A stretch of DNA of 64,000 nt, from assembly GCA_910579085.1 (NCBI GenBank), contig CAJTRU010000006.1, positions 34,368 to 98,367 on the forward strand, read 5' to 3'. A program made the translations under genes and the position numbers. A model generated the notes under the pieces. That model saw only the letters and a program-made list of their open reading frames with translations. It had not been told where the DNA came from and searched no databases. Shown piece after piece: positions 63,281 through 64,000 of this stretch (position 1 is the stretch's first letter; each line of letters starts with the position of its first letter). The stretch is from an uncultured Lachnospiraceae bacterium. Its GTDB lineage: Bacteria > Bacillota > Clostridia > Lachnospirales > Lachnospiraceae.

Positions 63281-63842
63281 CTAAACACTTAAAGATTCTA
63301 TAAATTCAAAGCTTACATTTGTCAATTCAACATTAAAACCATTTGTATTAAGCAGAAATCCATCAACTTGCTTTCCTTTTTCTAATGGAATTTCAATAAC
63401 ATTTAACAGATTTGCTGTACATGAAACTTTTTTAGAAGCATATATGTTACCATTACTAGTGTATCTCAAACCAGCAACTATATCACAAGTCTTATTTGTT
63501 TTGAATAATAATTTTATAGAATTATTACTTTTATATACTAGCCCATAATTAAAAACATATGTATGCCCAGGCACTAATGTATGGTCTGGATATTTCAGCA
63601 ATAGTAATAATCTGGTCTGTTTCTTCTGTTCCACATACATTAAATACATCTGACATTTTTGTATTTTCTTTATAATAAACTATATCTCCATTTGTATATT
63701 TAATGTATTTTGAAGCCTTTTTCTGCACATTGCCAGTTTCAGAAACTATCTCCTGTGCATTAACAGTTCCCATTCCTAATAAATTAGATGACATTAATAA
63801 TCCAGTTACTAAACTCAAACAAAATAATTTTACTTTTCTTAT
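63281..63842 (-). pseudogene. Frameshifted secreted protein gene
   Basis: Two frames make one protein. The upstream frame gives a signal-peptide-like start (SLVTGLLMSSNLLGMGTVNA), QEIVSETGNVQKKASKY and DQIITIAE; near 63593 it is shifted and the other frame continues YPDHTLVPGHTYVFNYG to the stop at 63281, about 180 residues in all. Deleting one A from the AAA at the junction restores a single frame. The natural start also seems lost: AAGG is followed by ATA (63842-63840) where an ATG would be expected, so only a TTG at 63818 remains. Confidence 0.6.
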
Positions 63843-64000
63843 AATTAACCTTAATCCTTTCTCTAATTCTTACCTTATTTAACAAATATATAATGTTATA
63901 TGATTTTTTTAATCAGCCACCACTCCCTTTATATTTTTTACTTATAATAATTTTTTTATATTTTAATTATAAACTACTTACAATTAAATTTCAAGTTAAA

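Overview
The window is AT-rich, with Gram-positive style Shine-Dalgarno sequences, T-box leaders, a reverse rubrerythrin, a PerR-type regulator, ECF-type cobalt uptake and the anaerobic (cbi) cobalamin pathway. Together these point to an obligately anaerobic Firmicute, most likely a motile, plant-fibre-degrading gut or rumen Lachnospiraceae. This assignment is by inference, because no rRNA is present. No tRNA, rRNA, CRISPR array or intact transposase was found.

Layout. (1) 1-1642: start of uvrB (it continues off the left edge). (2) 1688-12217: a defence-type island on the minus strand: RhuM-like protein, fragments of an ISAs1-type transposase and of a PC4/YdbC gene, type III restriction subunit Res, modification subunit Mod broken by two in-frame stops, a DUF4391 protein and a large SNF2-type helicase. 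(3) 12851-18571: FlxA-like protein, an AgrC/AgrA-like two-component pair, NADAR, NUDIX, GNAT and a ClC channel. (4) 18881-20583: oxidative-stress pair perR and reverse rubrerythrin, each with a Per-box-like promoter, then a broken toxin-antitoxin pair. (5) 20893-24146: two glycoside hydrolases, one GH26-like and cytosolic, one a secreted GH5 cellulase with a ricin-type lectin domain. (6) 24430-25119: a 690-bp composite of two structured palindromic elements, with a second copy at about 51420-52094. (7) 25139-33519: cobalamin riboswitch, cobalt transporter cbiQOMN and, on the opposite strand, cbiG, cbiH, a cbiJ-cbiE-cbiT fusion and cbiA. (8) 33529-39038: AbrB-like protein, recO, a YqzL-like small gene, era and an M16C peptidase. 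(9) 39286-48801: diguanylate cyclase, T-box-controlled trpBA, two ankyrin proteins, and LytTR/membrane protein genes with a GNAT pseudogene. (10) 49115-57366: flavoprotein, membrane glycosyltransferase-like protein, and an ABC exporter divergent from a NarL-type two-component system. (11) 57423-64000: chemotaxis receptor, T-box-controlled ilvBN, GNAT, and small or broken secreted protein genes.

The strongest unexplained signal is the duplicated 690-bp A-B palindromic composite. Its inner hairpins differ in sequence between copies but stay perfectly paired, so structure is apparently under selection. Related fragments and lone copies of its terminal motif lie elsewhere, and three of these supply the stop codon of the adjacent gene. 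Second in interest is the four-gene type III R-M-like locus (SNF2 helicase, DUF4391, Mod, Res) whose methyltransferase is disrupted. The window also shows recent decay: truncated mod, PC4 and DUF4258 genes, a deleted GNAT gene and a frameshifted secreted protein.
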